A stretch of 64,000 bases of DNA from assembly GCF_021389955.1 (NCBI RefSeq), contig NZ_CP089980.1, positions 4,707,001-4,771,000 of the forward strand, written 5' to 3'. Shown in pieces: positions 62,259 to 64,000 of the stretch (its first letter is position 1; the number at the start of each line of letters is the position of its first letter). The notes beneath the pieces are model-generated. The model did not search any database and was not told where the DNA came from. It worked only from the letters and a program-made list of their open reading frames with translations. This DNA comes from Fulvivirga maritima (GTDB lineage: Bacteria > Bacteroidota > Bacteroidia > Cytophagales > Cyclobacteriaceae). The translations under genes and the position numbers were made by a program.

Positions 62259-64000
62259 ATGGAACTTGAGAAATTCAGCTATGATAATAAAATCGTGCGA
62301 GCGTTTATCATAGCTACTGTAGTTTTTGGACTGGTAGGAATGCTGGTGGGGCTTACGGCTGCCATTCAGCTTTTTTATCCCATTTTTAATTTTGATACTC
62401 CATATACTACATTTGGTCGTATCAGGCCTCTTCACACTAATGCAGTAATCTTTGCATTTGTGGGTAATGCTATGTTTGCAGGTATTTACTATTCCCTGCA
62501 GCGCTTGCTTAAAGCCCGCATGTTTTCAGATGCACTGAGCTGGATTAACTTTTGGGGCTGGCAATTGATAATTTTAGCAGCTGCTATATCATTGCCTTTA
62601 GGATTTACCACATCAAAAGAATATGCCGAGCTGGAATGGCCTATTGACATCGCCATTACCATTATTTGGGTGGTGTTCGGTATTAACATGATTGGTACTA
62701 TTATTAAAAGAAGAGAAAAACACATGTATGTAGCCATTTGGTTCTACATTGCTACTTTCGTTACGGTAGCTGTGCTGCATGTTGTTAACTCTTTTGAGCT
62801 GCCTGTTGGCTTTATGAAAAGTTACAGCTGGTATGCAGGTGTTCAGGATGCTTTAGTACAATGGTGGTATGGTCACAATGCGGTGGCTTTCTTCCTTACT
62901 ACTCCTTACCTGGGCCTCATGTATTACTACTTGCCTAAGGCAGCCAATAGACCTGTATACTCATACAAGTTGTCTATTATTCACTTTTGGTCGCTCATAT
63001 TTATCTATATCTGGGCAGGACCTCACCACTTACTTTATACTTCATTGCCAGATTGGGCACAGTCATTAGGTACAGTTTTCTCAATTATGCTTATTGCTCC
63101 AAGTTGGGGAGGTATGTTAAATGGTTTACTTACTTTAAGAGGTGCTTGGGATAAAGTACGAGAAGATCCCGTTTTGAAATTTATGGTAGTAGCAGTTACC
63201 GCATATGGTATGGCTACTTTCGAAGGACCTATGCTTTCGCTTAAAAACGTAAATGCTATTGGCCACTTCACTGACTGGATTATTGCTCACGTACACATTG
63301 GAGGTTTAGGATGGAATGGTTTCCTTACTTTCGGTATGCTTTATTGGTTAGTACCTAAAATGTGGGGCACCAAGTTATTCTCTACTAAATTGGCTAACGT
63401 ACACTTCTGGATAGGTACTTTAGGTATCATCTTCTATGCGTTACCATTATATGTAGCAGGTATCACTCAGAGTTTAATGTGGAAAGAATTTAACCCTGAT
63501 GGATTCTTAGAATATAAAAACTTCCTTGAAACAGTAGTTCAGATTCTTCCTATGTACATGCTTAGAGCCGTAGGTGGAGGATTATACTTAATAGGTGCTA
63601 TTATGATGACCTTTAACTTAATCCAAACTGCTAAGAAAGGTAGCTTTATTGCAAGCGAAGAAGCTGCTGCAGCTCCTTTAGAAAAGCACAAAGTACAAAA
63701 AGGTGGCCACTGGCACAGTGTATTAGAAAGAAAACCAGTTTTATTTACTGTACTTACCGCTGTAGCTATATTAATAGGTGGTATAATAGAAATGGTACCT
63801 ACATTCTTAATTAAGAGTAACGTACCTACCATCAGCAGTGTGAAACCTTATTCACCTCTGGAGCTACAAGGTAGAGATTTATATATAAGAGAAGGTTGTG
63901 TAAGCTGTCACTCACAAATGGTAAGACCATTCCGTTCAGAAACAGAGCGTTATGGTGAATACTCAAAAGCAGGTGAATATGTTTATGATCACCCATTCCT
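62259..64000 (+). CDS. ccoN: Fused cbb3-type cytochrome oxidase subunits I and II (CcoN-CcoO), cut by the window end
   Basis: The frame is open from ATG 62259 to the end of the window (580 complete codons). The first 455 or so residues are CcoN, the heme-copper oxidase subunit with multiple membrane helices: RPLHTNAVIF (His59, low-spin heme), QWWYGHNAVAFFLT, GPHHLLYTSLPDW (the CuB His pair) and IGHFTDWIIAHVHIGGLGWNG. A soluble linker (about 465-485, SEEAAAAPLEKHKVQKGG) joins it to CcoO, whose membrane anchor (LFTVLTAVAILIGGIIEMVPTFL) precedes heme-c motif CVSCHSQM (Cys547-His551). CcoNO fusions are usual in Bacteroidota. The protein reduces O2 at low concentrations while pumping protons. Confidence 0.96.
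   Translation, partial: MELEKFSYDNKIVRAFIIATVVFGLVGMLVGLTAAIQLFYPIFNFDTPYTTFGRIRPLHTNAVIFAFVGNAMFAGIYYSLQRLLKARMFSDALSWINFWGWQLIILAAAISLPLGFTTSKEYAELEWPIDIAITIIWVVFGINMIGTIIKRREKHMYVAIWFYIATFVTVAVLHVVNSFELPVGFMKSYSWYAGVQDALVQWWYGHNAVAFFLTTPYLGLMYYYLPKAANRPVYSYKLSIIHFWSLIFIYIWAGPHHLLYTSLPDWAQSLGTVFSIMLIAPSWGGMLNGLLTLRGAWDKVREDPVLKFMVVAVTAYGMATFEGPMLSLKNVNAIGHFTDWIIAHVHIGGLGWNGFLTFGMLYWLVPKMWGTKLFSTKLANVHFWIGTLGIIFYALPLYVAGITQSLMWKEFNPDGFLEYKNFLETVVQILPMYMLRAVGGGLYLIGAIMMTFNLIQTAKKGSFIASEEAAAAPLEKHKVQKGGHWHSVLERKPVLFTVLTAVAILIGGIIEMVPTFLIKSNVPTISSVKPYSPLELQGRDLYIREGCVSCHSQMVRPFRSETERYGEYSKAGEYVYDHPF

Noticed and set aside
62232-62435. Minus-strand reading frame opposite the start of ccoNO
   Set aside because: It is a shadow of the ccoN gene, with no family resemblance, and runs across the ccoNO promoter.
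1-64000. CRISPR arrays, prophage or toxin-antitoxin modules
   Set aside because: No regularly spaced repeats, phage structural genes or recognisable toxin-antitoxin pairs were found on either strand.

Overview
The window is a 64 kb stretch of AT-rich bacterial chromosome that fits a Bacteroidota member, most likely of the Cytophagia. Evidence: promoters of the Bacteroidota type (TTG, about 19-20 bases, TAnnTTTG) with few Shine-Dalgarno sites; a short primary sigma factor without region 1.1; a fused CcoN-CcoO oxidase subunit; a DUF5686 outer-membrane protein; a single long LptF/LptG-type permease; and lipoprotein-type efflux adaptors. No CRISPR array, complete insertion sequence, rRNA or prophage was seen. 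One tRNA (Met, CAT) is present.

Layout. 1-767: end of a GH88 unsaturated glucuronyl hydrolase. 852-8541 (minus): two-component system plus a CusCBA/CzcCBA-like metal efflux operon, with tandem 11-bp repeats in front of the efflux genes. 8698-11424: NarL-type kinase/regulator pair and a small secreted protein with three GPxAKNxKxW repeats. 11562-14438: degenerate receiver protein, K+/H+ antiporter, YceI protein. 14602-20908: AcrAB-TolC-like drug efflux operon preceded by twin 19-bp palindromes. 21178-29336: tRNA-Met and housekeeping genes (START-like protein, lptF/G-like, rpsO, pnp, sigma-70, trxB, 3-hydroxyacyl-CoA dehydrogenase). 29459-38289: mscL, cvfB-like, small unknown genes, then a parE-satD-membrane protein-parC cluster with an operator-like array before satD. 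38347-38479: MITE-like element. 38491-46703: SanA-like, DUF5686 and TPR proteins, then thrS-infC-rpmI-rplT; infC starts at ATT. 46745-47490: remnant of an OmpA gene and an orphan ORF.

47697 to the end is a microaerobic respiration region: usp-ccoI-ccoS, hemN, a second usp and ccoNO (running off the window). Each of the four transcription units is preceded by a TGA-N6-TCA site of the CRP/FNR type, at nearly the same distance (58.5-59.5 bp) from a TAnnTTTG-like box. I read this as one oxygen- or redox-responsive regulon covering heme synthesis, copper delivery and oxidase assembly. Its CRP/FNR regulator is not in the window.

An accessory cluster (53709-59283) sits inside this respiratory region, with degenerate repeat-like DNA on both sides: a short-chain dehydrogenase, an AraC regulator and a large multidomain enzyme (adenylation, carrier, PLP-dependent alpha-oxoamine synthase, and a probable SCP2-like tail). 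The enzyme's reading frame appears broken by one base near its start. This is the best candidate here for an undescribed pathway, probably making an alpha-aminoketone or lipid-like product.
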